This document shows, piece by piece, positions 1 to 10,073 of a stretch of 64,000 nucleotides of DNA. The translations under genes and the position numbers were made by a program. Position 1 is the first letter of the stretch, and every line of letters starts with the position of its first letter. Source of the DNA: an uncultured Bacteroidota bacterium (GTDB taxonomy: Bacteria > Bacteroidota > Bacteroidia > Chitinophagales > Chitinophagaceae); contig CAIVEH010000216.1 of the NCBI GenBank assembly GCA_903904855.1, forward strand, positions 28,751 to 92,750. Direction: 5' to 3'. The notes beneath the pieces are model-generated. The model did not search any database and was not told the DNA's origin. It saw only the letters and a program-made list of their open reading frames with translations.

Positions 1-2697
1 GGGAAGATTGACAGATGGCAGGTCAAATTTCGCAATAGTGAAAGCCCCATCTTTAATCAAGGTATAGTTCATTATAGAAGATGCAGCTTCAATATTCAAA
101 GTATGGCTATCAAGATTACCGGATAGGGTATCCATTATGTAAATATTATGGGCAGTGTCGTTTCCTGTGTTTTCAAACCGGATAGTATATTGCAACCGGG
201 TGCATGGCAGAACTGCCCCACCTGGAGAAACCGAAATGTCATTAGGGTCCAGCGAAGCCCTTACTGTATCGTTTTTAGTAATTACGTTGTTGGAAGTGTC
301 CGTATCACCTCCCATAACTCCGGTTATTCTGTATGTTGAATTTATTGTATCAGTCAATAAAAGGAAAGGTAGGCCATAGGGTAACTCAAGCATGTAAGTT
401 ATTACTGGCAATGTTGCGGGTGTAACGCCAGTAAAATTCCAGGTAGCAATATTACCTGATATTGAAGTTGGATCAATTGATGCATGAGAAAAATAATACC
501 TGGGGCTAAACTGAAGAGTAACTGTAATGTCATCGGGCAGGCAGGCTGAATTGTTGACAATTATAGTTCCTAACTGCCGATGCCTTCCGGTTGTTGTTGA
601 AACATCCATCGAAAGGTCAAAAGCTGTTCCACTGCAATTGAGGCCAAAGTATTTTAATTTGGAATTATTGAGCGAGGGTAGAATTGTATCATAAATAATT
701 CCTGATGCCGGGCAGGTAATATGCAGACTGGCGGGTGTTTCAATTACCTTGAATCCATAGATTGTTCCAGGTCCGCCATAGGCTTTATAATAAAATCCGC
801 ATGTACTGCTTATGGTATCTACAGGTATACCATTGGAATCTATCTCAGTTTTCACCGGCAACCTCAGAAATTGTTCTCCACTGTCAAAGGTGCAGTTATT
901 GTTGGTATCAAAATAGAATTTCACAGGCAGGTTGCGGCAATAGTTGAATTCGTAGGAATATAGAGTTGAATCTTTCGCCACTGTTTCTTCATATAATACC
1001 TGCTTAATGGTATAGGTTCCCGGTTGATGATAGTTATGTATAAAGTCAGCTGAATTACTTCCTGCAGATATCGGCATATTGGCATCTGTTCCATCTCCGA
1101 ACCAGGTGGTTACATTTGCAGCAGAAGTCCATCCGCAGGTTTGTATTTTAAAGTTAGGTATGCTGCAGAAGATGTCAGAAATAAACTGTACGCTATGTGC
1201 CGCAATTCTGTTATACACACCGATTATATGACTTGTTGAATAGGAAGATAAACCAGTTGAGATACAGATTACCTCACACCGGTAATATTGCCTTTCAACC
1301 GGATTGAACTGATAGAAATCATCGGTTGCGCCGGGTATTGATGTATATGAAATGTTGTCCGTTGATTTCTGCCATTGATATCGTATGCCACATCCGCTGC
1401 TGGCACCAGTAAGGTTTAATACAACATTAGAATTAGCACATACCTGAAAATCAGCAGCGCCAATTGAACCACCAACAGGTGTTCCATAACAGGAGCCATT
1501 ATAAACTATAATAGATTTTGATGAACTGCAACCTGATGTTGATGTGAAAGTAATATCAGTCATTCCGGATGTTAATCCTGTAATGCTGCCTGTAATGGAA
1601 TTAATTGAAGCACATGCCGGACTTCCGATACTCCATGATCCCGGGCCTGCACTCTCCGATTCGTAAACTGTTGATCCGATGCAGATGAAGGAAGGTCCCG
1701 TGATAGGAGCGATTGCTGGAATAACAGTAACTGGTTCGGTTCTTGAGCATCCGACACCAAGTGAGCAGCTAATAAACGTATTTCCTGTTGCCACCGGAGT
1801 AAGCAAGCCTGTGAATGTATCAATTAAAGCAACCGATGGATTACTACTTGTCCATATGCCACCAGGATATCCACTCGATAATGAAATGGGTGATCCTACA
1901 CAAACAGATGGTGGTATTGGGAATAGAGGTGTGGTGAAATTTACAGTAACGGTAACGGTTGTAAAACATAATGTTGAAAAATTGGTATAGGTAATCGTAG
2001 TTACGCCTGAAGAAAGACCCGTAACCACTCCAGTTGCAGCGCCAACAGTTGCAATTGCAGGCGTAGAACTGCTCCACGTGCCAAAATATCCACTTCCGTC
2101 GGTTAAAGTGATTGTAGTGCCTGCACAAAGCGAAGTAGGCCCAAGGATTGGTCCTGGAACAGGATTAACATTTATTGTTGCAGATCCGGTCATAGTTCTA
2201 TGGCATCCTGTTGTCGCATACGTAGCTAAAACCGTATATGCACCACCTCCGGTTTGTAGGCCGAAATCAAGAGGGCTGCCTGTACCAGAAATTGTTCTAA
2301 CGGTAGAACCATAATACAATAGTGTGTATAATATTCCACCTAATGAGCTCGAAAGCCCAATATGCATTCCGGGTGAACTCGAGCAAATGCTCCCTCCGCC
2401 TGTTATGTTGTATGCCGGTGGAATTGTATTTACTGTGACATTTGTTGTAGCATATTCAACACCTGTGGAATAGGTAATTGTAGCTATACCAATGGCTACT
2501 CCTGTAACCACACCCGTTACAGGATTTACAGTAGCAATAGATAGGTTGTTGCTCGCCCACGAGCCTCCAGCGGTGGTATCGGTTAATGCAATAGTGCTGC
2601 CGGCACAAACACTCACAGGGCCTGATATTAGTCCTACAGTGGCATAAGCTGCACATGAGAATAATAGCGCAAATAATGAAAGGATAGGTGCTCTCAT
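1..2697 (-). CDS. Large secreted protein with BIG2/Ig-like repeats, a PKD-like segment and a conserved-repeat (DUF7619-like) C-terminal part; 3' end beyond window start
   Basis: Reverse-strand frame is open from ATG at 2697 (MRAPILSLFALLFSCAAYATVGLISGPVSVCAGSTIALTD...) to position 1. Repeats of the form 'GP..LCAGTTITLTD...GTWSSSTPAIATVGAATGVVTGLSSGVTTITYT'. Missing from the ORF track because its stop lies outside the window. Confidence 0.85.
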   Translation of the reverse strand, partial: MRAPILSLFALLFSCAAYATVGLISGPVSVCAGSTIALTDTTAGGSWASNNLSIATVNPVTGVVTGVAIGIATITYSTGVEYATTNVTVNTIPPAYNITGGGSICSSSPGMHIGLSSSLGGILYTLLYYGSTVRTISGTGSPLDFGLQTGGGAYTVLATYATTGCHRTMTGSATINVNPVPGPILGPTSLCAGTTITLTDGSGYFGTWSSSTPAIATVGAATGVVTGLSSGVTTITYTNFSTLCFTTVTVTVNFTTPLFPIPPSVCVGSPISLSSGYPGGIWTSSNPSVALIDTFTGLLTPVATGNTFISCSLGVGCSRTEPVTVIPAIAPITGPSFICIGSTVYESESAGPGSWSIGSPACASINSITGSITGLTSGMTDITFTSTSGCSSSKSIIVYNGSCYGTPVGGSIGAADFQVCANSNVVLNLTGASSGCGIRYQWQKSTDNISYTSIPGATDDFYQFNPVERQYYRCEVICISTGLSSYSTSHIIGVYNRIAAHSVQFISDIFCSIPNFKIQTCGWTSAANVTTWFGDGTDANMPISAGSNSADFIHNYHQPGTYTIKQVLYEETVAKDSTLYSYEFNYCRNLPVKFYFDTNNNCTFDSGEQFLRLPVKTEIDSNGIPVDTISSTCGFYYKAYGGPGTIYGFKVIETPASLHITCPASGIIYDTILPSLNNSKLKYFGLNCSGTAFDLSMDVSTTTGRHRQLGTIIVNNSACLPDDITVTLQFSPRYYFSHASIDPTSISGNIATWNFTGVTPATLPVITYMLELPYGLPFLLLTDTINSTYRITGVMGGDTDTSNNVITKNDTVRASLDPNDISVSPGGAVLPCTRLQYTIRFENTGNDTAHNIYIMDTLSGNLDSHTLNIEAASSIMNYTLIKDGAFTIAKFDLPSVNLP

Positions 2698-2903
2698 GAA
2701 AAGTAGTTTTTGGGTGAAAACAGGAAAAAATCTATTTATTCAAAGCATATTTAGCTTAATTATTCAAATTGAATTATAAAAGTAATAATTTTTGATTAAT
2801 AATTCCTAGAAGTATACATTTGAAATTCTTTATTTTTAATAGATTTTCTTTAGCAATAAAGATGTCCTATACTATCAATGTCGTGCTCACCTTTCCAACA
2901 TTT

Positions 2904-3923
2904 TTATTTTCTACCCTCTAAAAACTTCCTTGCCGCTTCTTCCCCATTGTTGAATAATAACAGCTTCTGTTCACTGGTAATGTGCCGTACCCTTGGGCTA
3001 AGATTACTGGTACTTATGTAAATGGTATGTTTACTTTCTTCGTCGTGGTTCACCCTTTTATTCAATCCTTCAATCGTCAGGTTATACAGTGCAGCAACAT
3101 AGCCTTTGAAGGAGTGTATATAGAATGGCGCTATGCCTTTATTGTTCTTTGAATATTCTATCTGCTCAGGCCGTTCCAGGCTGAGGCCAATTGTATACCG
3201 GTTAATTCTTCCGGTCTCATCATCATTAATGGAATTGAAAAGAGTAATCGGGTAATTGGCAAGCAAACCACCATCAGCATAAACATTGTAATCTACTCCA
3301 GCATCCGGGTGATCAACAATGTTGCCTGTACTGTCCAGGAATACTGCGCCATAATACAATGGAACAGATGCGCTGGCCCTTACTGCAACTTTTAATGGCA
3401 TATCGGGATGTGTCTCCCAGCTGAATATTTCAGGTCTTTGTCGGGTAAGATTTGTTGCAGTTATGTACAAATCTTTATAATTATGGTGTTGTAGAGCTAG
3501 TTTATGCAATTGCAGGAAAGTAGTGTTTTCATTACCTGTGCGGGCTGCTATCTGTTGGCCTATCCATGTTTCGAGTTTTATTCCTTTGTACCAGCCATAA
3601 TTTTTTCTGAGTCTTCTCTGACCACCTAAAAAGAATAGTTCGCCATCATTGAATTGCCGGATATTCAGCCCAGACATAATTTCCTGCATTTGCACTGCGT
3701 TATACCCTGTAGCAAACAATACTCCGGTTATAGCCCCAACCGAAGTGCCTGCTACTTTTTGGATCGATTGCGTTACCTTTTTTTCTTCCAAAACTTTAAT
3801 CGCACCCACAAATGCGATACCTCTTATGCCGCCTCCTTTCAGCACCATGTATTTATATTCCTGAGCATAAGTATGGCAGGACAAAAGCAATGAGATAAAC
3901 AGGCAAACGAAACGGCTAATCAT
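2904..3923 (-). CDS. Patatin-like phospholipase family protein
   Basis: ORF 339 aa; GGGIRGIAFVGAIKVLEE, GTSVGAITG (GxSxG) and DGGLLANYP motifs; signal peptide. Confidence 0.88.
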   Translation of the reverse strand: MISRFVCLFISLLLSCHTYAQEYKYMVLKGGGIRGIAFVGAIKVLEEKKVTQSIQKVAGTSVGAITGVLFATGYNAVQMQEIMSGLNIRQFNDGELFFLGGQRRLRKNYGWYKGIKLETWIGQQIAARTGNENTTFLQLHKLALQHHNYKDLYITATNLTRQRPEIFSWETHPDMPLKVAVRASASVPLYYGAVFLDSTGNIVDHPDAGVDYNVYADGGLLANYPITLFNSINDDETGRINRYTIGLSLERPEQIEYSKNNKGIAPFYIHSFKGYVAALYNLTIEGLNKRVNHDEESKHTIYISTSNLSPRVRHITSEQKLLLFNNGEEAARKFLEGRK

Positions 3924-4000
3924 ATTATTTCATGAGTTTGGAATAAACAAGTTAGAAAAATTCTTTTAACTGTTGTAATAATAAGGATGGTTTTATAGAA

Positions 4001-4025
4001 GTGCCACACTTTTGAAGTGTGGCAC
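4001..4025. repeat. REP-like perfect palindrome GTGCCACACTT-TTG-AAGTGTGGCAC
   Basis: 11-bp perfect inverted repeat with 3-nt loop in the intergenic region between two divergent genes. Confidence 0.7.
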
Positions 4026-4105
4026 ATCTTGACTTAGAGTAAAAAAAGACTAAAATACTTTATGGAATTTTCAAGCCATCGCTTCTTATTATTAAACCGA
4101 CTATT

Positions 4106-4903
4106 ATGGACACTACGAAATTATTGCAAGCCGACTACCTCGACATCATTTACGATCACCGCAACAAAGCATATGGCGGTTACGAACTACGGAAACATTA
4201 TAACCAGAGGGCCACAAAAGCAATGCTGTTCCTGTTTTCAAGTCTTGCTATACTGTTCTTTTTTACGCTGATAAATCATCAGCCAGTAACATTGATCCCT
4301 GTGCATAACGGGCCAGTTGTACTGACTGATATTCATCCGATGGAGATACCTAAAATACCACCAAAGGTTATCCCACCATCACCTCCTCCGGCAGCCGTTG
4401 CCAGTACTCATGTTTTTGTTGTTCCGAAGATAGTACATACAGATGAAGTAACTGAGACTCCTCCTGCAGAACCAAAGCCCAATGGGGAGTCTCAGCCGGG
4501 GCCAAGTAACAATACCGGAAACACAACCGGTATAGGTACTGCCAAACCGGGGATACCAGGTAACAACAATGTTATTCCAGTGGTTCTGCCGCCAGCTGCA
4601 CCGGTAAAGTGGGTACAGATAATGCCGCAGTTTGATGGTGATATGAGCGTATGGATCGGCAATCATCTAAAGTATCCTGAAGCTGCCAGGGATGCAGGTA
4701 TTGAAGGGCCGGTAGTCATCCAGTTTGTAGTAAATGAGGATGGCTCAGTAACCGATGCAAAAGTAGTAAGAGGCATAGGTGGTGGATGCGATGAAGAAGC
4801 GCTCAGGATGGTAAGCAGCATGCCAAAGTGGAAACCAGGCAAGCAAAACGGAATTGCAGTTAAAGTTTTCTATTCTATTCCTATAAGGTTCGTATTGAAT
4901 TAA
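4106..4903 (+). CDS. TonB family energy transducer
   Basis: N-terminal TM, Pro-rich linker, C-terminal TonB domain (YPEAARDAGIEGPVVIQFVVNEDGSVTDAKVVRGIGGGCDEEALRMVSSMPKWKPGKQNG). Confidence 0.9.
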   Translation: MDTTKLLQADYLDIIYDHRNKAYGGYELRKHYNQRATKAMLFLFSSLAILFFFTLINHQPVTLIPVHNGPVVLTDIHPMEIPKIPPKVIPPSPPPAAVASTHVFVVPKIVHTDEVTETPPAEPKPNGESQPGPSNNTGNTTGIGTAKPGIPGNNNVIPVVLPPAAPVKWVQIMPQFDGDMSVWIGNHLKYPEAARDAGIEGPVVIQFVVNEDGSVTDAKVVRGIGGGCDEEALRMVSSMPKWKPGKQNGIAVKVFYSIPIRFVLN

Positions 4904-5079
4904 GTAACTATTGGATTTTCAACAGCAGGGAGCCGGTGTTTTGGCTCCCTGTTTTGGTTAATATACGATTAATGATATTTTACATCGGATTATTGGCAAC
5001 GTATGGTTATGGTTTTAATTGGTCGTATTGCAATTTTGGAAATCCAACTAAAATCATAAAATCTTAGTTTCAAAACATT

Positions 5080-5087
5080 TACTTTTG
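5080..5087 (+). promoter_or_regulatory. Bacteroidetes -7 box (TACTTTTG) upstream of the dehydrogenase
   Basis: Matches TAnnTTTG, 20 nt before the ATG at 5107. Confidence 0.5.
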
Positions 5088-5106
5088 CGTCCTCAAAAAA
5101 TATTTA

Positions 5107-6180
5107 ATGCAACCATCAGTATTAGAACAAATGCAACCAATGGGCCACGAGCAGGTGGTTTTTTGCCAGGATCCCCATACCGGCCTGAATGCTATTATAG
5201 CTATTCATAATACTACGCTTGGCCCATCTTTAGGTGGAACACGGTTGTGGAATTACAACAGCCATGCCGAAGCGCTTACAGATGCGCTAAGACTGAGCCG
5301 TGGTATGACCTACAAATCGGCCATCAGCGGATTGAACCTTGGCGGTGGTAAAGCAGTGCTGATAGGCGATGCTTCGAAACTTAAATGTGAGTCTTACTGG
5401 CGCAGGTATGGCAAGTTTGTAAACAGCCTGAATGGTAAATACATAACTGCTGAAGATGTTAATACCTCATCGGCTGATATGGAGTTTATAGGTATGGAAA
5501 CCAAATTCGTTACCGGCAAACCTGAATATATGGGTGGCAGTGGCGATCCTTCTCCTCTTACTGCTTATGGTGTATACATGGGCATGAAGGCTGCAGCTAA
5601 AAAGGCATGGGGCAATGATGGCCTTACTGGTAAAAAAATACTTGTTCAGGGCGCAGGTAATGTTGGTCAGTACCTGATGGGATACCTTACAGGTGAAGAT
5701 GCCAAAGTATTGGTATGCGATATCAATGAGGCTAAACTGGCTCAGGCAAAACAGAAGTATCCCGCCATTGAGATTATCTCCAACGACAATATTTTTGACC
5801 GCGAATTTGATATTTATGCACCATGTGCTTTGGGCGCATCTGTTAATACCGACAGCATTAATAAGATGAAATGCCCTGTAATTGCCGGTGCTGCAAATAA
5901 CCAGCTGGCCGACGAAAATGTGCATGGTCCGATGCTGGTGGAAAAAGGTATAATTTATGTTCCCGACTTCCTGATCAATGCAGGTGGCATTATTAATATC
6001 AGCATTGAGATAGATGGTTACAACCATGATCGTGCACTGAATACTGTTGCTAAAATATACCAACGTACACTGGATATTTTTGATCTGGCAGAAAAGGAAA
6101 ATGTACATACCCAACTTGCTGCTATGCGCATGGCCGAAAAGCGCATTGCTGATATTTCTAAGCTGAGGGTTGGGATATAA
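5107..6180 (+). CDS. Glu/Leu/Phe/Val dehydrogenase (leucine dehydrogenase type)
   Basis: GLNLGGGKAVLIGD, GxGNVGQYL Rossmann motif, full-length 357 aa. Confidence 0.92.
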   Translation: MQPSVLEQMQPMGHEQVVFCQDPHTGLNAIIAIHNTTLGPSLGGTRLWNYNSHAEALTDALRLSRGMTYKSAISGLNLGGGKAVLIGDASKLKCESYWRRYGKFVNSLNGKYITAEDVNTSSADMEFIGMETKFVTGKPEYMGGSGDPSPLTAYGVYMGMKAAAKKAWGNDGLTGKKILVQGAGNVGQYLMGYLTGEDAKVLVCDINEAKLAQAKQKYPAIEIISNDNIFDREFDIYAPCALGASVNTDSINKMKCPVIAGAANNQLADENVHGPMLVEKGIIYVPDFLINAGGIINISIEIDGYNHDRALNTVAKIYQRTLDIFDLAEKENVHTQLAAMRMAEKRIADISKLRVGI

Positions 6181-6199
6181 TAATAATATTGTAAAATTA

Positions 6200-6234
6200 A
6201 ATAACTAACCCTGCCAGCGGCAGGGTTAGTTATT
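6200..6234 (+). terminator. Rho-independent terminator hairpin
   Basis: AATAACTAACCCTGCC-AGC-GGCAGGGTTAGTTATT perfect stem just downstream of the dehydrogenase. Confidence 0.85.
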
Positions 6235-6235
6235 T

Positions 6236-7210
6236 GTGTGTCAGGCATGGATATAAGCTATAGGGTGCAAGTCCCAAATACGCTTTACAGTAGGGAGTAT
6301 TAGCCAAGAGCAAGGGTGTCGCGGGCGACTGCGAATCTGAAAGAAGCAGGCGGCAAACGTTCGGGCCAACGAACAGAAACTGCATACAAGGCGGGGTTAT
6401 ATGGGTGATGTTGGAAAAGAAACAAAAGCCCTATACTGTACGAAATATAACTACGTAAATGCAGTGGCTAGATGAACGGAAAGCGTATATCCTTACCCTG
6501 AGAGATCTGCCGAGAACGTTGGCAGAGGTACGAGAGAGTGCCGAAGCGGCAAACTGGTGGCAGAGTTAAAGATGCCATCGGGTACCGGCAGAAGTCAGCC
6601 GAGGTCATAATAGGGGGGCAACGAACCTCACCGGATGCGTCCGCAAATGCGGCAGTTTTACAAACCCGAAGGACTGAATGTTAGAATAACCCTCTACGGA
6701 GGGGGGCGAAGGTATTAGAAGTTTATCACAAGGAGAACAACAGCCGAACCACGTAAGAGAACTGTCTGCATGAGGGTAGGTTGGAAACCGAAAATAAAAT
6801 GCAGAAGGAGCTGTGCCGGAGACGCAAGGACAAATAAGACCGCCAGGCAGAGAAAAAAAAGTAGGATGCTGGAAGAGATTCTGAACAGATGGAACATTGA
6901 GAAAGCCCTTGTGCAGGTAATCGGCAACAAGGGAGCAGGAGGTGTTGATGGTATGCAGACCGATGAACTTCGTGACTACCTGAACGCCAACAGGCAAAGT
7001 TTACGTACAAGAATTTTGGAAGGGAACTACGACCCTAGCCCTGTAAGAAAGGTAGAAATACCGAAGCCACAGGGAGGAGTAAGAATGTTGGGAATACCGA
7101 CAGTAGTAGACAGGCTGATACAGCAAGCCATAAATCAATGGTTATCGCCAAGATGTGAAGCACAGTTCTCAGATCAAAGCTATGGATTCCGTCCTAGTCA
7201 AACTACTTAA
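6236..7210 (+). mobile_element. 3'-truncated group II intron (5' ribozyme half plus truncated RT ORF), class-C-like insertion downstream of a terminator
   Basis: GTGTG-type 5' end directly after the terminator; structured ~600-nt leader; ORF with bacterial group II RT N-terminus (NKGAGGVDGM, VEIPKPQGGVRMLGIPTVVDRLIQQAI, SYGFRP) ending abruptly. Confidence 0.85.
6866..7210 (+). pseudogene. Truncated group II intron reverse transcriptase/maturase
   Basis: MLEEILNRWNIEKALVQVIGNKGAGGVDGM...FSDQSYGFRPSQTT* ; stops at the point where RT block 2 normally continues (GFRPxxSAHxA). Confidence 0.85.
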
Positions 7211-7216
7211 ATTGCC

Positions 7217-7255
7217 AAAATCGCCTTGTAAATCAATGATTTATAAGGCGATTTT
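7217..7255. repeat. 19-bp near-perfect palindrome AAAATCGCCTTGTAAATCA-A-TGATTTATAAGGCGATTTT
   Basis: Inverted repeat with one G/A difference, followed by T-rich tract; core repeated at 23069-23095 next to the tRNA. Confidence 0.8.
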
Positions 7256-7320
7256 GTTTTTGGGGTACACTAATCGGTATAATTGTAAGTTTTATTGAAC
7301 TGTTTCTTAAAGGATCTCAT

Positions 7321-7887
7321 CTACCGATGTAAATTATAAGCCACCCCAATCTCATTGCTTTTTGGCGCTATTAAGCCATATCTGCCAGGGCGGTGGTCAT
7401 GTATTGAGCCGCCAATAAGCAGGGGTAAACCCAAAACGAGTACCATAAAGCCGGAAAACATAAGCCCTAATGACCATAAATCCTGATCTGTAAAGATAAT
7501 ATCACTTGTACTCTTAGGAGCTGTTACTCCAACCACTATACCACTTAACATTAACCCTCCCCCGGAACAGATAAATACCAGGCCCAATTTATGCACAAAA
7601 CACCATTTTCTACTTTTTGAGTACGACTCCGCATAGTTTACAGATCTGTTTTTGAACTCCGTATTGCTGAAAGCCTGCGGTTGTGCTATTTCCGTTTCAG
7701 TATTAAACCTGTCGGCGAGAGATAGCCGGGTATCCGTTTTTCCGAGGAGTGAATAAGACGCTGCCTCCTTATGTTTTGAAGGGAAAGCGCCAAACGCCTG
7801 TGGAGCAATAATAAATAGTGTTAATGATAGCAATAAAAAAATCGTGTTTTTCATAATCGTGTTTTTTGATGATAAATCAGGATACAA
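7321..7887 (-). CDS. Hypothetical membrane protein
   Basis: ORF 188 aa with signal peptide (likely internal ATG) and two hydrophobic segments. Confidence 0.6.
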   Translation of the reverse strand: MYPDLSSKNTIMKNTIFLLLSLTLFIIAPQAFGAFPSKHKEAASYSLLGKTDTRLSLADRFNTETEIAQPQAFSNTEFKNRSVNYAESYSKSRKWCFVHKLGLVFICSGGGLMLSGIVVGVTAPKSTSDIIFTDQDLWSLGLMFSGFMVLVLGLPLLIGGSIHDHRPGRYGLIAPKSNEIGVAYNLHR

Positions 7888-8005
7888 ACGTACAGGCAGG
7901 GAATTAGAAATTGTTTGATAAAAATCAAATTCTTTGCTTTTTCGGATATATAATCAGAAAGAGCACGAGATTGAACCAACATCTATAAAAAGGGCTTAGG
8001 GTAAC

Positions 8006-9217
8006 TTATTTTTTATCCATCCTGCCTGCTATGAAATCATCCAACTGCTTCCCTCTGAGGTTTTTCGCAATGATGTTGCCTGTTGGGTCAAGAATATATA
8101 TTACCGGGAGGTCGGTCACTTTGTACGCCAGCGCTGCCGGGGATTGTATTCCCTTAAGGTCGCATACTTCACCGGGCCAGTTCAGTTCGTCTTTACGGAG
8201 TGCTCCCAGCCATTTTTCCCGGTCGGTATCGAGGGAAATACTCAGGATGTAAAAGTTGCGGGAGCCATATTTATTATAAAGCGGTTTAATCACCTGCTGG
8301 TTTTCCATGCGGCAGGGGTGGCACCAGGAGCCCCAGAAGTCAATAATGACATATTTACCCCTGAGGTCGGTGGTGCGTATCATTTTGCCCGATGAATCGG
8401 GCAGGGCCACATCAGGGGCATTTGAGCCGATGGGCAGTGTATAGAACCTATCGTAGATATCCTCCATCAACTGCCCTGCATATTTAGATTTTGGTATTTC
8501 GCGCTGGTATCGGCTGTTCATCTTCAGGCAGGAAACTGAATCGTCGGAGGAATTGGTAAGGAAGGTAAACAGGGAAACATAAGGATTGCGGATGGTATCC
8601 ATTACCGGCAGCATTTCATCAGCATGTTTTTTTATATGCCCGTGTATTTTTGCGCCAATATTTTTGAAGGAATCAGGTGGTGTTCCAGGTGTTTCTTCGA
8701 GTATCTTACGTCGGGCAATCAGTGCCGCAATGGCTTCATCTTCAGGCCAGCCCATCTCCACTACTTTGCGCAGGGCCAGGTTAGCCTGGTCCATTTTTAT
8801 AGGTTTGAAGGCATAATTGAAATGTGCCAGTTCGGTGGTAAATGATAACTGTGAGCCGGGAGATAGCAGCAGGAATGCATAGTTATCATCAATGCCTGTA
8901 AAGTTCACCATAGAGCCGCCTATGTAATCTTTGTACACCACCTCCAAACGGTAGAAGGTATTGGACTCTATACCCTTTATGGATCGGAATTCAAAGGTAC
9001 CGTCCTTTCTTATCAGTGCACTATCAACAACAAGGCTTGGGCTGCATCTGAAAAAATCGTTGATGGACAGCATCCGGCTAATGTAGACCTTGTGCTCCCA
9101 TTCGGTATCGGAAGCTTTGGGAATGATTCTGCCTTTGATAGAGCAAGGCGTGGCAGCAAACGCTACAATGTTTTGCGCCAGCAAGGTGCAGCATATAATA
9201 AAACGGAGGAGGCCCAT
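8006..9217 (-). CDS. TlpA-family thioredoxin-like protein (thiol-disulfide oxidoreductase, DUF4369-like N-terminus)
   Basis: GSWCHPCRMEN active site, 'GKYVIIDFWGSWCHPC', start placed at MGLLRFIICCTLLAQ. Confidence 0.88.
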   Translation of the reverse strand: MGLLRFIICCTLLAQNIVAFAATPCSIKGRIIPKASDTEWEHKVYISRMLSINDFFRCSPSLVVDSALIRKDGTFEFRSIKGIESNTFYRLEVVYKDYIGGSMVNFTGIDDNYAFLLLSPGSQLSFTTELAHFNYAFKPIKMDQANLALRKVVEMGWPEDEAIAALIARRKILEETPGTPPDSFKNIGAKIHGHIKKHADEMLPVMDTIRNPYVSLFTFLTNSSDDSVSCLKMNSRYQREIPKSKYAGQLMEDIYDRFYTLPIGSNAPDVALPDSSGKMIRTTDLRGKYVIIDFWGSWCHPCRMENQQVIKPLYNKYGSRNFYILSISLDTDREKWLGALRKDELNWPGEVCDLKGIQSPAALAYKVTDLPVIYILDPTGNIIAKNLRGKQLDDFIAGRMDKK

Positions 9218-9384
9218 ATGCAGCAAGATAGTAAAAGTATATTCCACCCGGGAAAAACTAATACAATAATTCTTACCACAAAGGACAATGGTTATCACAA
9301 AGGGCACAAAATCAGAAAAACATAACAATCAGGGACACAAAGTTCATTTTACGCAAAGTCGGCTTTTATCCCTTATTTTGTTCA

Positions 9385-10062
9385 TTACTTTTTCTTTCTG
9401 AAAAAGTCCTGTAGCTCCCTGCTCATTTGTTCGCCGCGCCTTTTAAGGTCCTGCATTTCCACTTCCACATTGCGGGAGATATCGTGAAAAGTAACCGGGT
9501 TGCCGCTGTTCATATTATACAGTTCATCCCGCGATCTGGCTGCTGGTATCACCATCCATGCAATAATATACGCCAGGAAGCCTATGCCTGCCGAAAGGAA
9601 TAATACCACCATTACCAGCCTGATGATAACCGGGTCTACATCAAAATAGTGAGCCAAACCACTGCACACACCACCTATTACTTTATCGTAAGGGTCGCGC
9701 AGCAGCCGGTCGCTTCTGTAGGGGTTGGTGCGGCCCTGATTTTTCTGGTAACCTGAATTGCCGCTATACTGCTGGCTGCCCTGCGAACTCCCTGATGCCG
9801 GGCCATCGTGCAGGTCGCTGGCAGTGCCCAGGGTGTCAATTACTTTCTGTACATCATTTTTGTCTATGGCTGGTGATCCTCCCTGTAGCCGTATGCTGAA
9901 TAGTTCGGCAATCCGGTTTTCGATATCTTCTATTATCTCCCGGCCATCTTCACCTTTGAACTGGCGCTCCAGTGTATTGATATATTCTTTGAGAATAGTG
10001 TAAGCGTCTTCTTCTATCGGCAAAACGCGGCCGGCTATGTTTATCTGTAGGATACGTTGCAT
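9385..10062 (-). CDS. PspC domain-containing protein
   Basis: LLRDPYDKVIGGVCSGLAHYFDVDPVIIRLVMVVLFLSAGIGFLAYIIAWMVIP. Confidence 0.9.
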   Translation of the reverse strand: MQRILQINIAGRVLPIEEDAYTILKEYINTLERQFKGEDGREIIEDIENRIAELFSIRLQGGSPAIDKNDVQKVIDTLGTASDLHDGPASGSSQGSQQYSGNSGYQKNQGRTNPYRSDRLLRDPYDKVIGGVCSGLAHYFDVDPVIIRLVMVVLFLSAGIGFLAYIIAWMVIPAARSRDELYNMNSGNPVTFHDISRNVEVEMQDLKRRGEQMSRELQDFFRKKK

Positions 10063-10073
10063 ATATTTTGGTT

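Noticed and set aside
5467-6114. 215-aa minus-strand ORF inside the dehydrogenase gene
   Set aside because: Fully contained in a confident CDS on the other strand; no recognisable motifs.
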